A DNA stretch of 64,000 bases from an uncultured Paracoccaceae bacterium (GTDB lineage: Bacteria; Pseudomonadota; Alphaproteobacteria; Rhodobacterales; Rhodobacteraceae), in assembly GCA_947497185.1 (NCBI GenBank), contig CANMFL010000004.1, positions 417,558 through 481,557 on the forward strand, in the 5' to 3' direction. This document shows positions 1-9,332 of the stretch, piece after piece (the stretch's first letter is position 1; each line of letters opens with the position of its first letter). The position numbers and the translations under genes are program-made. The notes beneath the pieces were generated by a model, which was given only the letters and a program-made list of their open reading frames with translations, made no database searches and had not been told where the DNA came from.

Positions 1-43
1 CGCGTTAGAGACCCGAGTTCATGACACTGGAAGGACCACACCC

Positions 44-721
44 ATGAAGATTCTTATGGTTTTGACATCGCACGATCAGCTTGGTGATACAGGCGAAAAG
101 ACCGGATTTTGGTTGGAAGAATTTGCCGCCCCCTACTACACGCTGAAAGATGCTGGTGCGCAGGTTGTTCTGGCATCCCCGAAAGGTGGTCAGCCACCAA
201 TTGATCCGAAAAGTGACGCAGAGGATTCGCAGACTGAGGCGACGAAACGCTTTAAGGCTGACGAAGATGCGCAGGCTGATCTGGCCGACACGGCTGTTCT
301 GTCTGGCGTGCAAGACGCAGGTTTCGACGCGGTCTTTTTCCCAGGTGGGCACGGTCCATTGTGGGACTTGGCCGAAGATGCGGACAGCATTCGTTTGATA
401 GAAGCATTCGCGGCAAGCGACCGTCCGGTTGGTGCCGTATGTCACGCCCCAGCCGTGTTCAAACACACCAAGGGCGCTAACGGCAAGCCACTGGTGGACG
501 GCAAGCGCGTCACTGGTTTCACCAACACCGAAGAGGACGCTGTGCAGCTGACCGACGTTGTGCCGTTCTTGGTTGAGGACATGCTGAAAGCAAACGGCGG
601 TCTGTACGAGAAGTCCGACGATTGGGCATCTTTTGCGATCACAGACGGCAAACTGGTCACAGGCCAGAACCCAGCTTCGTCAGAGGCAGCAGCAGAGCGG
701 TTGTTGGCGCTGCTGAAATAA
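44..721 (+). CDS. DJ-1/PfpI family protein (Hsp31/class I glutamine amidotransferase-like)
   Basis: This 225-residue protein has the DJ-1/PfpI fold seen in Hsp31-type glyoxalases, deglycases and chaperones. The nucleophile elbow AVCHAPA places the reactive cysteine at residue 133 with histidine 134 next to it. An acidic pair at 25-26 (WLEEF) and the GGHGP loop at 101-105 complete the usual active-site set. There is no signal peptide, so it should be cytoplasmic. It stands alone, with its own terminator downstream and ubiG facing it. The family is sure; whether it acts on methylglyoxal, glycated proteins or something else cannot be read from the sequence. Confidence 0.9.
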   Translation: MKILMVLTSHDQLGDTGEKTGFWLEEFAAPYYTLKDAGAQVVLASPKGGQPPIDPKSDAEDSQTEATKRFKADEDAQADLADTAVLSGVQDAGFDAVFFPGGHGPLWDLAEDADSIRLIEAFAASDRPVGAVCHAPAVFKHTKGANGKPLVDGKRVTGFTNTEEDAVQLTDVVPFLVEDMLKANGGLYEKSDDWASFAITDGKLVTGQNPASSEAAAERLLALLK

Positions 722-743
722 GCATTGTGCTGTAGCAAGTATG

Positions 744-771
744 GGGCGGGTCGATTGGCCCGCCCTTTTTT
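744..771. terminator. Intrinsic terminator between the DJ-1-family gene and ubiG
   Basis: A perfect 7-bp GGGCGGG/CCCGCCC stem (744-750 with 759-765) has an 8-base loop and is followed by a T-rich run on the plus strand. It ends the plus-strand gene at 721. It abuts the ubiG stop codon (complement of 770-772), so it may also work in the other direction, although the minus strand has no clear U-run. Confidence 0.85.
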
Positions 772-1519
772 ATTCCGGTTTGATCGCGGCTGTGACGTAG
801 TTCACCGATAAATCGCGGTCAGAAATCCGCCAGTTCCACATGATTGGATTGAACTGGAACCCTTTGCGGTCAACGGGGTCGAGACCCGCGTTGCGCAGTA
901 GATCAAACAATTCGTCCGGCGTGATGAATTTGCTGAACTCATGCGTGCCTTTGGGCAGCCAGCGCATCACATGTTCGGCGCCTACGATTGCCATCATAAA
1001 GCTTTTGGGATTGCGGTTGATGGTTGAGCAGATGTGCAGGCCAGCGGGTTTCAAGAGCTGGCGACATGCGGTCAGGAACCCCAGCGGGTCGGCGACGTGT
1101 TCCACCACTTCCATGTTCAGCACGACGTCGAATTGTTCACCGTCTGCCGCCATCGCTTCGGCTGTGTTATGGCGGTAGTCGATGGTCAGGCCGGATTGCT
1201 GCGCGTGGATTTCTGCCACTGGGATATTTCCTGCCGCTGCATCAACACCCACAATCGTCGCCCCAAGCCGCGCCATTGGTTCGCATAGCAGACCACCACC
1301 GCAGCCGATATCGAGAATACGCAAGCCGTCGAACGGCGCAGGACCGTTCAGGTCGCGCCCGAATTCTGCGGCGATTTGGCTGGTGATGTAGTCCAAACGG
1401 CAGGGGTTCAGCATGTGCAGCGGTTTGAATTTGCCTTCGAGATCCCACCATTCGGCGGCCATAGCCTCGAATTTCGCAATTTCTGCGGGATCTACGGTGT
1501 TTGTTGCGGCATCAATCAT
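770..1519 (-). CDS. ubiG: Ubiquinone biosynthesis O-methyltransferase UbiG
   Basis: UbiG carries out both SAM-dependent O-methylations of ubiquinone biosynthesis. The class I methyltransferase motif [10 protein letters not shown], lies at about residues 68-76, followed by GVDAA (motif II region) and NMEVVEHV (motif IV region), in the order and spacing of UbiG. An N-terminal segment with EWWD and the HMLNP motif is typical of the family. The reading frame extends four codons upstream to a TTG at 1531, but the ATG at 1519 gives a normal 249-residue protein and is preferred. It is divergent from the peptidase gene at 1582 with only about 60 bp between them. Confidence 0.95.
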   Translation of the reverse strand: MIDAATNTVDPAEIAKFEAMAAEWWDLEGKFKPLHMLNPCRLDYITSQIAAEFGRDLNGPAPFDGLRILDIGCGGGLLCEPMARLGATIVGVDAAAGNIPVAEIHAQQSGLTIDYRHNTAEAMAADGEQFDVVLNMEVVEHVADPLGFLTACRQLLKPAGLHICSTINRNPKSFMMAIVGAEHVMRWLPKGTHEFSKFITPDELFDLLRNAGLDPVDRKGFQFNPIMWNWRISDRDLSVNYVTAAIKPE

Positions 1520-1581
1520 TTCATCATCCAATTCGCTGTCGGGTCATGGTTTCCCGTCTCAATGCGCTATATAGGACGATT

Positions 1582-2571
1582 ATGGACAAGGTCGTAGGTC
1601 AAAAGCGCACAGGTGCGCATCTGTATCCCCCAATAGATCCGTTTGATCAGCGTATGCTGGACACGGGCGACGGGCATTCAATTTACGTTGAGCAATGCGG
1701 GAACCCTGATGGGATTCCCGTTGTGGTGTTGCATGGTGGACCGGGTGGTGGCTGTAGCCCTGCGATGCGTCGCTATTTTGACCCAAGCGTTTACCGCATT
1801 GTGCTGTTTGATCAGCGCGGTTGTGGGCGGTCACGACCCCATGCAAGCGTTGAAAACAACACGACATGGCATCTGGTGTCTGACATCGAGATGATCCGCG
1901 AGGCGATTGGCGTTGGTCGCTGGGTCGTCTTTGGTGGCAGCTGGGGCGCGACCCTGTCGTTGATTTATGGGCAAAGCCATCCTGAAAGCACTGCGGCACT
2001 TGTGTTGCGCGGCGTGTTTTTAATGACACAGCCAGAGTTAGACTGGTTCTATGGTGGTGGGGCCGGAAAGTTCTGGCCTGATCTATGGGCGAAATTCGCT
2101 GACATGATCCCGCAGGCCGAGCATGACGATCTGATCGCGGCGTATCACCGCCGCTTGTTTTCGGGTGACGTCGCGATGGAGTCCCGTTTTGGCCGTGCGT
2201 GGGCTGGATGGGAAAATGCGCTGGCCTCGATTGAATCGAATGGATCAACGGGCGACAGCCCTGCCAGTTATGCGCGTGCCTTTGCGCGGCTTGAGAACCA
2301 CTACTTTGCAAATGCGGGATTTTTGTCCGAAGAGCAGCAGATTTTGAACTGCATGGACCGGATCGCGGACATTCCGGGTGTCATCGTTCAGGGCCGGTAT
2401 GATATGATCTGTCCACCGATTTCTGCGTACACTTTGGCGTCGAAATGGCCCAAGGGGCGATTAGTTATGGTGGGTAAAGCGGGACACGCTTTGTCTGAAC
2501 CGGGGATCAGCCGCGAGCTGGTTCACACAATGGATATGTTCGCGGACAAACGCGACTTTCTGAATCTGTAG
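1582..2571 (+). CDS. pip: Proline iminopeptidase (S33 alpha/beta hydrolase)
   Basis: This cytoplasmic serine peptidase removes N-terminal proline from peptides. The oxyanion-hole motif HGGPGGG is at residues 51-57 and the nucleophile elbow GGSWGA puts the serine at 120. Asp274 (QGRYD) and His302 (KAGHA) complete the triad. The frame is open upstream to 1501, but the ATG at 1582 gives 329 residues and begins just where homology to the family begins. An oligopeptide ABC importer follows directly, so the enzyme may help use imported peptides; that link is inferred from position only. Confidence 0.93.
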   Translation: MDKVVGQKRTGAHLYPPIDPFDQRMLDTGDGHSIYVEQCGNPDGIPVVVLHGGPGGGCSPAMRRYFDPSVYRIVLFDQRGCGRSRPHASVENNTTWHLVSDIEMIREAIGVGRWVVFGGSWGATLSLIYGQSHPESTAALVLRGVFLMTQPELDWFYGGGAGKFWPDLWAKFADMIPQAEHDDLIAAYHRRLFSGDVAMESRFGRAWAGWENALASIESNGSTGDSPASYARAFARLENHYFANAGFLSEEQQILNCMDRIADIPGVIVQGRYDMICPPISAYTLASKWPKGRLVMVGKAGHALSEPGISRELVHTMDMFADKRDFLNL

Positions 2572-2593
2572 GGTTTACAGATACGTAGATGGC

Positions 2594-2607
2594 GTTAACT
2601 TGTTAAC
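2594..2607. promoter_or_regulatory. Repeated GTTAAC palindromes upstream of the peptide ABC operon
   Basis: Two copies of the palindrome GTTAAC (2594-2599 and 2602-2607) are separated by two bases, forming a compact symmetric sequence about 25 bp before the first permease start. It has the look of an operator or AT-rich promoter element, but no regulator can be assigned and chance is possible. Confidence 0.3.
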
Positions 2608-2631
2608 AATCCTCAGGGAGTACCTTTTATT

Positions 2632-3621
2632 TTGGGCAATGTCCTAACCATTATACTGCAACGCCTCGCGCTGGGCGTTCTCACACTTCTGATCGTCTCT
2701 ATTGTGATCTTTGTCGCGGTGAACTTGCTTCCCGGTGATTTCGCCCAATTGATCCTAGGCCAAGGGGCGACAGAAGAATCCGTCAACTCGATCCGCAGGG
2801 ATCTAGGGCTCGATCAGCCGATGGTCGCGCGATACCTCACTTGGCTTGGCGGCATGCTAACCGGTGATTTGGGATCGAGCTTTGCACAGCTTAACTTTGC
2901 CACCAATATGGGTGGCGCGAATACCGTCACCGTGCTGGATCAGATTTTGCCGCGCTTGGGCAACACGATGTTCCTTGCGGGTGTGACTGCTGTAATTGCG
3001 GTTCCGATTGCCGTGACATTGGGTGTTCTGGCCGCGCTGTATCGGAATACGATCTTTGATCGGGTCGCAAACATCGCGACGCTTAGCTCGATTTCATCGC
3101 CAGAGTTTTTCATGGCCTATGTGCTGATCCTTGTGCTTGCCGTGATCAATCCGATCTTTCCGTCGCTGTCCAATATCTATGATGGCATGGCGTTAAGTGA
3201 CCGTCTTGAAAAAACGATGCTGCCTGCGCTGACCCTGACGCTGGTTGTGACCGCGCATATGATGCGGATGACGCGGGCGTCGATTATCAACTTGCTGGCC
3301 AGCCCCTACATCGAAATGGCGCGGCTCAAGGGCATGTCCCCGATGCGGGTGATTGTGAAGCACGCGCTGCCGAACGCGCTGGCACCGATCATCAACGTTG
3401 TGGCGTTGAACCTTGCCTATCTGATCACAGGTGTGGTCGTGGTTGAAGTGGTGTTTGTCTACCCGGGCATCGGCCAGTTGTTTGTCGATAGCGTGAAAAT
3501 CCGAGATATTCCTGTCGTCCAAGCCTGCTGCCTGATCTTTGCGGCGGCTTATATCCTGTTGAACCTCACGGCGGACATCATGTCGATCCTGAGCAATCCG
3601 CGTCTGAGGCATCCGAAATGA
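2632..3621 (+). CDS. Oligopeptide-type ABC transporter permease (DppB/OppB family)
   Basis: This is the first inner-membrane permease of a peptide-type ABC importer, with about six hydrophobic segments in 329 residues. The N-terminal hydrophobic stretch and the PGD motif after it are typical of the DppB/OppB subfamily. The cytoplasmic EMARLKGMS coupling helix lies near residue 230. The start codon is TTG at 2632, preceded by AGGGAG at 2615-2620. The stop overlaps the next permease start by four bases (ATGA at 3618-3621), so the two should be translationally coupled. Substrate is unknown; peptides, opines or related solutes are the usual range. Confidence 0.92.
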   Translation: MGNVLTIILQRLALGVLTLLIVSIVIFVAVNLLPGDFAQLILGQGATEESVNSIRRDLGLDQPMVARYLTWLGGMLTGDLGSSFAQLNFATNMGGANTVTVLDQILPRLGNTMFLAGVTAVIAVPIAVTLGVLAALYRNTIFDRVANIATLSSISSPEFFMAYVLILVLAVINPIFPSLSNIYDGMALSDRLEKTMLPALTLTLVVTAHMMRMTRASIINLLASPYIEMARLKGMSPMRVIVKHALPNALAPIINVVALNLAYLITGVVVVEVVFVYPGIGQLFVDSVKIRDIPVVQACCLIFAAAYILLNLTADIMSILSNPRLRHPK

Positions 3622-4814
3622 TGAATTTGATTATCTATCTTGTTGTCATTGCTGTCGCCGCATGGGTGATGCGCTTTGTTGGTCAAAAAGTGACCGGCAA
3701 CGCGCCGAAATTTCGCGATATGACCTATGGTGTCGCGTTTGGTTACCTTCTTGCGGTGGCACTGATTGCGTGGCTTGCATGGGGCTATGTGCAAGCGCGA
3801 TCCGACGATCCGTTGGTCGCGAACAAGTTCTTTTTCCTGAAGGCTGCGATCGAAGGTTTTGTGATCTTCGCTGTGGCAGCTTGGCTGTTCAAACTGGCAG
3901 GAAAAACCATCGGGACGGAATGGTCGAAAAAGATGTTCCGGTCGATGCCTTTGACGGCCGCTTTTGGTGTGTTGGTGATTATCATCTACATTATCGTGGC
4001 GGTTTTTGCGCAGTGGATTGCGCCTTATGGGCAAGACGAAATTATCCAAGGGGCTGCTGCGAACATAACGGCGGGCGGTAATATTGCGCTGGGCGGTGAT
4101 CCTGCGTATCCGCTGGGCACAGACCAAATCGGTCGCGATATCCTGAGCCGTTTGATTTACGGCGCACAGAACACCGTTGGCATCGCGTTTGTCACAACGG
4201 CGTTGGCGTTCTTGTTGGGTGGCACGCTTGGGTTCTTGGCCGCTGTTTTTGGCGGTTGGTTGGATCAGTTGCTGTCCCGTCTGGTGGACGTGTTGATGGC
4301 GATCCCGTCGTTGATTTTCGCACTTTTGCTAATGACAATTGCAAGCGTGTGGTCTGCGACGTTGGGTATTCCGCTGACTGTATTTATGGTGCTGATTATC
4401 GCATTGATCGACAGTACCCGCGTGTTCCGACTGGCCCGTGCCGTTGGTCAAAACATTGTGGTGATGGATTATATCGAAGCGGCGAAACTGCGCGGCGAAG
4501 GTATGGGGTATCTTGTGTTCAAGGAAATCCTGCCGAACGCGACTGCGCCTTTGCTGGCAGAATTTGGTCTGCGCTTCTGCTTTGTTTTCTTGATGATCGC
4601 CGCGCTGTCGTTTTTGGGTGTCGGTATCCAGCCGCCTTTGGCTGACTGGGGCACGATGGTCCGCGACTTGGCAGGTTTCATCAGCTACGCCCAGTTCGCA
4701 CCGCAAGCATCGGTCACGCCGTTGTTGGCAGCGGGCGCGATTGCCTTGCTGACCGTCGCTGTGAACTTTGTCGTCGATTGGATGCTGCATAAATCATCGG
4801 GGTTGAAGGAATGA
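3618..4814 (+). CDS. Oligopeptide-type ABC transporter permease (DppC/OppC family) with extended N terminus
   Basis: The C-terminal ~280 residues are a standard DppC/OppC permease: PLGTDQIGRD for the periplasmic segment near residues 164-175, then the membrane core with the EAAKLRGEG coupling helix. The protein is 398 residues, about 100 longer than the second DppC-like permease in this window at 47010-47918. The extra N-terminal part holds roughly three more hydrophobic segments (about 1-20, 38-58 and 76-94) before the usual first transmembrane helix. It overlaps both neighbours by four bases. What the additional segments do is not known to me. Confidence 0.9.
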   Translation: MMNLIIYLVVIAVAAWVMRFVGQKVTGNAPKFRDMTYGVAFGYLLAVALIAWLAWGYVQARSDDPLVANKFFFLKAAIEGFVIFAVAAWLFKLAGKTIGTEWSKKMFRSMPLTAAFGVLVIIIYIIVAVFAQWIAPYGQDEIIQGAAANITAGGNIALGGDPAYPLGTDQIGRDILSRLIYGAQNTVGIAFVTTALAFLLGGTLGFLAAVFGGWLDQLLSRLVDVLMAIPSLIFALLLMTIASVWSATLGIPLTVFMVLIIALIDSTRVFRLARAVGQNIVVMDYIEAAKLRGEGMGYLVFKEILPNATAPLLAEFGLRFCFVFLMIAALSFLGVGIQPPLADWGTMVRDLAGFISYAQFAPQASVTPLLAAGAIALLTVAVNFVVDWMLHKSSGLKE

Positions 4815-6457
4815 GCGATCAACTGGTCAAAATCCGCAATCTCTGGCTTGAGGGCCGCAGTGACGAGACGTGGAACCCGATTATCAACGGCGTCGATCTG
4901 GACCTGAAAAAAGGTGAGGTTCTGGGGCTGATCGGTGAATCCGGTGCGGGGAAATCCACGCTGGGCCTCGCCGCGATGGGCTTTTGTCGTGACGGTGTGC
5001 GCGTCTCTAAGGGTTCGGTTGAATTCGACGGGATCGACCTGCTGAACGCCTCGGCTGCTGCAAAACGCGACTTGTTGGGCAAGCGGATCGCTTATGTCGC
5101 ACAATCTGCTGCTGCCAGTTTTAACCCAGCGCACAAGATTATCGACCAGCACGTCGAGGGACCGACCCAACATGGTGTGATGTCCAAGGAAGAATCCGAA
5201 GCCGACGGCATGGAGCTGTATCGGAAGCTGCGTCTGCCGAACCCTGACGAGATTGGTTTCCGTTATCCGCATCAGGTTTCTGGTGGTCAGTTGCAGCGTG
5301 CGATGACGGCGATGGCGATGGCGTGCCGTCCTGATTTGATTATTTTCGACGAGCCAACAACGGCGCTGGATGTGACGACACAGATCGAAGTGTTGGCAGC
5401 GATCCGTGAGATTGTCGAGGAATTCGATACCGCCGCGATCTACATCACGCATGATTTGGCTGTTGTCGCGCAGATGGCGGACCGAATTAAGGTGCTGCTT
5501 AAGGGTGACGAGGTTGAAACCGCTGAGACCCGCACGATGCTCACCGCGCCGACGCAGGAATATACGAAATCGCTTTGGGCTGTGCGTAGTTTTGAACGGC
5601 CGTTGAAATCACCCGTGATCGCAAGCGCTGTGCCTGTGGTTTCTGTCAGGTCCGTTGATGCGGCTTATGGCAAGGTGCCGGTGCTACATGACGTGAGCTT
5701 TGACATGCACGAAGGCCGCACTGTCGCGGTTGTGGGTGAATCCGGGTCCGGTAAATCGACAACGGCGCGGTGTATTACGGGACTATTGCCACCGTCTGCG
5801 GGCGAGATCTTGTTTGACGGCGAGGTGATGCCGCCGAGTTATAAACGCCGCACCAAGGATCAGTTGCGCCAAGTGCAGATGATTTATCAGATGGCCGATA
5901 CGGCGTTGAACCCACGGGTGACCGTTGGCAATATCATCGCGCGGCCTGTGCAATTTTATTCGGGACTGACGGGCAAAGCGCTGCGCAAGCGTGTTGATTC
6001 TTTGATGGATCAGATTGAGCTGCCTGCGGATGAATACTACAAACGGTTGCCGTCCGAGTTGTCGGGTGGTCAAAAGCAGCGGATCGGGATTGCGCGTGCT
6101 TTGGCTGCGGAGCCGAAGTTTATCATCTGCGACGAAGTGACATCGGCGTTGGATCAACTGGTTGCAGAAGGTATCCTGCGGCTATTGGCGCGGTTGCAGG
6201 ACGAATTGTCTCTGTCTTATATGTTCATCACCCACGACCTCGCGACAGTTCGCGCGATTGCTGACGAAGTGGTTGTGATGAAAGAGGGGCGCGTCGTTGA
6301 GCAAGGACCGAAGCGCGAAATGTTCAAGCCGCCGCATCACCCTTATACGGATTTGCTACTGTCATCGGTGCCAGAAATGGACCCCGATTGGTTAACGAAT
6401 TTACTGGCAGAACGTGGCGTCGATAACATCGGCGATGCTGCCGTTGATAATATGTAA
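4811..6457 (+). CDS. Double ATP-binding subunit of a peptide-type ABC importer (DppD-DppF fusion)
   Basis: Two complete nucleotide-binding domains are joined in one 548-residue chain. The first has Walker A GESGAGKST at 42-50, signature SGGQLQRAM and Walker B LIIFDEP. The second has GESGSGKST near 306, signature SGGQKQRIG and IICDEVTSALD. In the second Walker B the usual DEP is DEV, a mild deviation that keeps the catalytic glutamate. Each half ends in the C-terminal extension typical of oligopeptide transporters. The start overlaps the permease stop by four bases. It should power the two permeases upstream. Confidence 0.93.
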   Translation: MSDQLVKIRNLWLEGRSDETWNPIINGVDLDLKKGEVLGLIGESGAGKSTLGLAAMGFCRDGVRVSKGSVEFDGIDLLNASAAAKRDLLGKRIAYVAQSAAASFNPAHKIIDQHVEGPTQHGVMSKEESEADGMELYRKLRLPNPDEIGFRYPHQVSGGQLQRAMTAMAMACRPDLIIFDEPTTALDVTTQIEVLAAIREIVEEFDTAAIYITHDLAVVAQMADRIKVLLKGDEVETAETRTMLTAPTQEYTKSLWAVRSFERPLKSPVIASAVPVVSVRSVDAAYGKVPVLHDVSFDMHEGRTVAVVGESGSGKSTTARCITGLLPPSAGEILFDGEVMPPSYKRRTKDQLRQVQMIYQMADTALNPRVTVGNIIARPVQFYSGLTGKALRKRVDSLMDQIELPADEYYKRLPSELSGGQKQRIGIARALAAEPKFIICDEVTSALDQLVAEGILRLLARLQDELSLSYMFITHDLATVRAIADEVVVMKEGRVVEQGPKREMFKPPHHPYTDLLLSSVPEMDPDWLTNLLAERGVDNIGDAAVDNM

Positions 6458-6463
6458 AACGAA

Positions 6464-6506
6464 TCATCCGTTTATACGGACGACATAATTGGACGCTAAA
6501 CGTCCG
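6464..6506 (+). promoter_or_regulatory. Leader with two small, mutually exclusive hairpins before the binding-protein gene
   Basis: Between the ATPase and binding-protein genes are two short hairpins: TCCGT-ttat-ACGGA at 6467-6480 and GGACG-ctaaa-CGTCC at 6491-6505. CGGACG at 6477-6482 is also perfectly complementary to CGTCCG at 6501-6506, so an alternative fold exists. Such intercistronic structures often stabilise or separate the highly expressed binding-protein message. Functional meaning is inference. Confidence 0.35.
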
Positions 6507-6532
6507 AAATCAAAACTAGGGAGAATTGAAAC

Positions 6533-8083
6533 ATGTTGCATGGAATTAGCAGACGAAGTCTTTTGAAAACCGGCGCTGCTGCTGGTGTTCTGGGCCTGAC
6601 GGGTATGCCGCTGCTTGCGCAGACACGAGGCGGTAAACTGACTGCCGGTCTGAACGGCGCGAATACATCTGATAGCTGGGACAGCCGCACGCATTCTGAC
6701 TTGTTCATGATTGCCTCTGCCAGCGGCTCAGTTTTTGACTCGCTGACCGAAGTTGCCGCCGACGGTAGCCTGAAGGGCGAATTGGCTGAAAGCTGGGAAA
6801 CCGACGATGCGATCACATGGGTGTTCAACCTGCGTCAGGGCGTGACATTCCACAACGGCAAGTCGTTTGGCCCTGAAGATGTGCTTGAATCGTTGCAAAT
6901 GCACCTTGGCGAAGACTCTAAGTCAGCAGCCAAGCCGATTGTTGAAAACATCGCGAAGATGGAAAAAACGGGCGATTATCAGGTCACAATGACGCTGAGC
7001 GCGGCTAACGCCGATTTCCCATATCTGATGTCCGACTATCACATCCTGATGTTCCCAGCGGGCCAGATCGAAGAAGCCATCCAGAACGGTATCGGTACGG
7101 GTCTTTATAGCGTTGTTAGCTTTGATCCAGGTGTTCGCTTTGTCGGTAAACGCGTTGATGATCACTACAAAGGTGACACCGCGGGCTTCTTTGACGAGAT
7201 CGAATATATCGCGATCAACGACAACACAGCGCGGATGAACGCCCTTATGACCGGTCAGGTTGATGCGATTAACCGGATCGATTTTAAAACCGAAGGCCTG
7301 CTGAACGCGAACCCACAGGTTCGTATTCAAGAAGTCACTGGCAACCAGCATTACACCTTTGCGATGCTGACTGATAACGCGCCTTTGAACGACGTGAACG
7401 TGCGTCGCGCGTTGAAGTACGGCATTAACCGTCAGGAAATGGTCGACAAAATCCTGCAAGGTCACGGTGCTGTTGCGAACGACACGCCAATCGGCCCTGC
7501 AAACCAGTACTACAACGCCGAGATGGAACAGCTTGCTTATGATCCAGACAAGGCGGCCTTCTATTTGAAGGAAGCGGGTCTCGACAGCTTGAACATTGAC
7601 ATTTCGGCGTCTGACGCGGCGTTTGAAGGCGCTGTTGATGCAGCGCAATTGTATCAAGCGTCTGCTGGTGCTGCCGGGATTAACTTGAACGTGATCCAAG
7701 AGCCTGCTGATGGTTACTGGTCCAACGTTTGGCTGAAAAAGTCATTCTCGGCTGTGTATTGGTCCGGTCGTGCGACAGAGGACTGGATGTTCTCAAGTGC
7801 CTACGAGACTGGTGTGCCGTGGAACGACAGCCAGTGGGACGACAAAGATAGCGCTCGTTTCCAAGAGCTGCTTGTCACTGCGCGTGGCGAGTTGGACACC
7901 GATGCACGTCGCAGCCAGTACTATGAGATGCAGCAAATTCTGCGTGACGATGGCGGTGTTATCGTTCCGATGTTTGCCAACTATGTGCAGGCTGTAAACA
8001 ACCGTATCGCGACTCCTGATACAGTTGGGAACTTGTGGCAGATGGATAACGGTCGCATGGCAGAGCGCTGGTCAGAAGTCTAA
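6533..8083 (+). CDS. ABC transporter substrate-binding protein, SBP family 5, Tat-exported
   Basis: This 516-residue periplasmic binding protein belongs to the family 5 (peptide/nickel) type. The N terminus carries SRRSLLK at about residues 5-11 followed by a weakly hydrophobic stretch ending in LLAQ, a twin-arginine signal, so it is probably exported folded. The family hallmark region (LAESWETDD, then WVFNLRQGVTFHNG) is at about 80-107. It is the last gene of the operon and has its own good GGGAG ribosome-binding site and a strong terminator behind it. Substrate cannot be read from the sequence. Confidence 0.93.
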   Translation: MLHGISRRSLLKTGAAAGVLGLTGMPLLAQTRGGKLTAGLNGANTSDSWDSRTHSDLFMIASASGSVFDSLTEVAADGSLKGELAESWETDDAITWVFNLRQGVTFHNGKSFGPEDVLESLQMHLGEDSKSAAKPIVENIAKMEKTGDYQVTMTLSAANADFPYLMSDYHILMFPAGQIEEAIQNGIGTGLYSVVSFDPGVRFVGKRVDDHYKGDTAGFFDEIEYIAINDNTARMNALMTGQVDAINRIDFKTEGLLNANPQVRIQEVTGNQHYTFAMLTDNAPLNDVNVRRALKYGINRQEMVDKILQGHGAVANDTPIGPANQYYNAEMEQLAYDPDKAAFYLKEAGLDSLNIDISASDAAFEGAVDAAQLYQASAGAAGINLNVIQEPADGYWSNVWLKKSFSAVYWSGRATEDWMFSSAYETGVPWNDSQWDDKDSARFQELLVTARGELDTDARRSQYYEMQQILRDDGGVIVPMFANYVQAVNNRIATPDTVGNLWQMDNGRMAERWSEV

Positions 8084-8106
8084 ACGACCTTCTTATTATG
8101 ATAGAA

Positions 8107-8139
8107 ACGCCCTGCCGGAAACGGTGGGGCGTTTTTTTT
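8107..8139 (+). terminator. Intrinsic terminator of the peptide ABC operon
   Basis: An 11-bp stem (8107-8117 with 8122-8132, two G-T pairs) closes on a GAAA tetraloop and runs into eight T residues. This is a textbook rho-independent terminator 24 bases after the binding-protein stop. Confidence 0.95.
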
Positions 8140-8239
8140 GAGGGATGATTTGCACAACTTAAAGGATACGTTGTCGCCATAATCCTGCCAAATCGCTATG
8201 CAAGAACCGAACCACTGAGAAACGAACGGGTTTTGTCGC

Positions 8240-8758
8240 ATGAGATTTCTAAATAATTCAGGTCATGCTGGGTTTACTGCATTGCTTGCCCAATTCATTG
8301 GAATTTCTGCCGTTTGCTTTGAGCTGCTGATCGTGCCGACCTCTGCCTATGGAGGTGATCTGAATAGGCTGTCTCGGGCGACTTTGGCGGAAACGATGGC
8401 GGGGATCGAAGATGTGGACGCCAGCGAAGCAAACCTCGCGAATGCCGCACCTGATAGCTTAGAGGGCAAGTTATACGCCTATCAGCAAGCGCGACTTGTG
8501 CTTGAAAGTGCGGTTGCGGCCCAGAACATGGCGCTTGAGCATTTCGAAGACTTGGCTGCGATGACCGCATCGCAAATGGGTCTGACCCGACGCCAGTTCC
8601 ACGCACGCAAGGACGATGCGGTTAACGCTTATAACGCACTGCAGCAAGGCGCAGAGGCCGCGCAGGCTGTAGCGCAAGCCGCGCTTGAAAACCTGTGTGA
8701 CAAGGTCGCGTTGTCGAATGACGCGATGATGGAGCTGCACGCGATGCTTGGCTTGTGA
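8240..8758 (+). CDS. Hypothetical exported helical protein
   Basis: I do not recognise this 172-residue protein. The first ~38 residues contain a hydrophobic stretch (about 13-35) ending near TSAYGG that could be a signal peptide or membrane anchor. The rest is alanine-rich, with heptad-like spacing between about 70 and 165 that suggests long helices. Two cysteines remain, one in the hydrophobic segment and one near residue 154. It lies between a terminated ABC operon and a small membrane-protein gene on the same strand. Codon use looks like that of its neighbours, so I treat it as real. Confidence 0.65.
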   Translation: MRFLNNSGHAGFTALLAQFIGISAVCFELLIVPTSAYGGDLNRLSRATLAETMAGIEDVDASEANLANAAPDSLEGKLYAYQQARLVLESAVAAQNMALEHFEDLAAMTASQMGLTRRQFHARKDDAVNAYNALQQGAEAAQAVAQAALENLCDKVALSNDAMMELHAMLGL

Positions 8759-8844
8759 TCGCACGCTGATCACGATGCAGTTAAGTGGATTGCCCTGACT
8801 GCGGGTCGTGGTCTAACGAAGACCAAGCAACCCCGAGGAATTCC

Positions 8845-9303
8845 ATGACGTTTGACGATCGCAAAGATGCCGCCGCTGTGTTTATTCTACGGATCGGGCT
8901 GGCTTGGTTCATCTTTTTGTGGGCCGCCCATAAGATCATCACGCCCGGACAATATCAGGGGCTTGTGCGCAATTATGAAGGTATCGAGATTTCGTTTGCG
9001 CAGATTTACGCGACGGCTGGCTTTCAGATTGCGCTATGTGTGCTGACTGCGGTTGGTGCGCTGCGGCTGATTAGCTATTCCGGCCTTGCTGTCATGCACT
9101 TCTTTACAGTGACGCGGCGCTGGGACGGGTTTTTTGATCCATTTGCGCTGAACGAGCGTGGTTTTCCGATTAACCGGAACCAAGTCATTGATCTTGCGGT
9201 GCTTGCCGCATTTGTCGCGCTGATCCTGCTCATCAATCGCGATCATTTCAGTGTCGGAGGTTGGCTGCGCAAACGCATGGGTCGGCGGGTTTGGTGGCAG
9301 TAA
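8845..9303 (+). CDS. Small integral membrane protein, possibly DoxX-like
   Basis: The 152-residue product has about four hydrophobic segments (roughly 12-28, 52-72, 74-90 and 118-136), with RRWDGFFDP between the last two. This pattern recalls the DoxX/TQO small-subunit-like membrane proteins, but the match is by general shape only. The frame is open to 8785; the ATG at 8845 follows GAGGA at 8835-8839 and is preferred. No partner gene is obvious. It sits just upstream of the rimP leader. Confidence 0.7.
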   Translation: MTFDDRKDAAAVFILRIGLAWFIFLWAAHKIITPGQYQGLVRNYEGIEISFAQIYATAGFQIALCVLTAVGALRLISYSGLAVMHFFTVTRRWDGFFDPFALNERGFPINRNQVIDLAVLAAFVALILLINRDHFSVGGWLRKRMGRRVWWQ

Positions 9304-9332
9304 ATGCAGACCCCCTTGCAGTTCTCGGCTTT

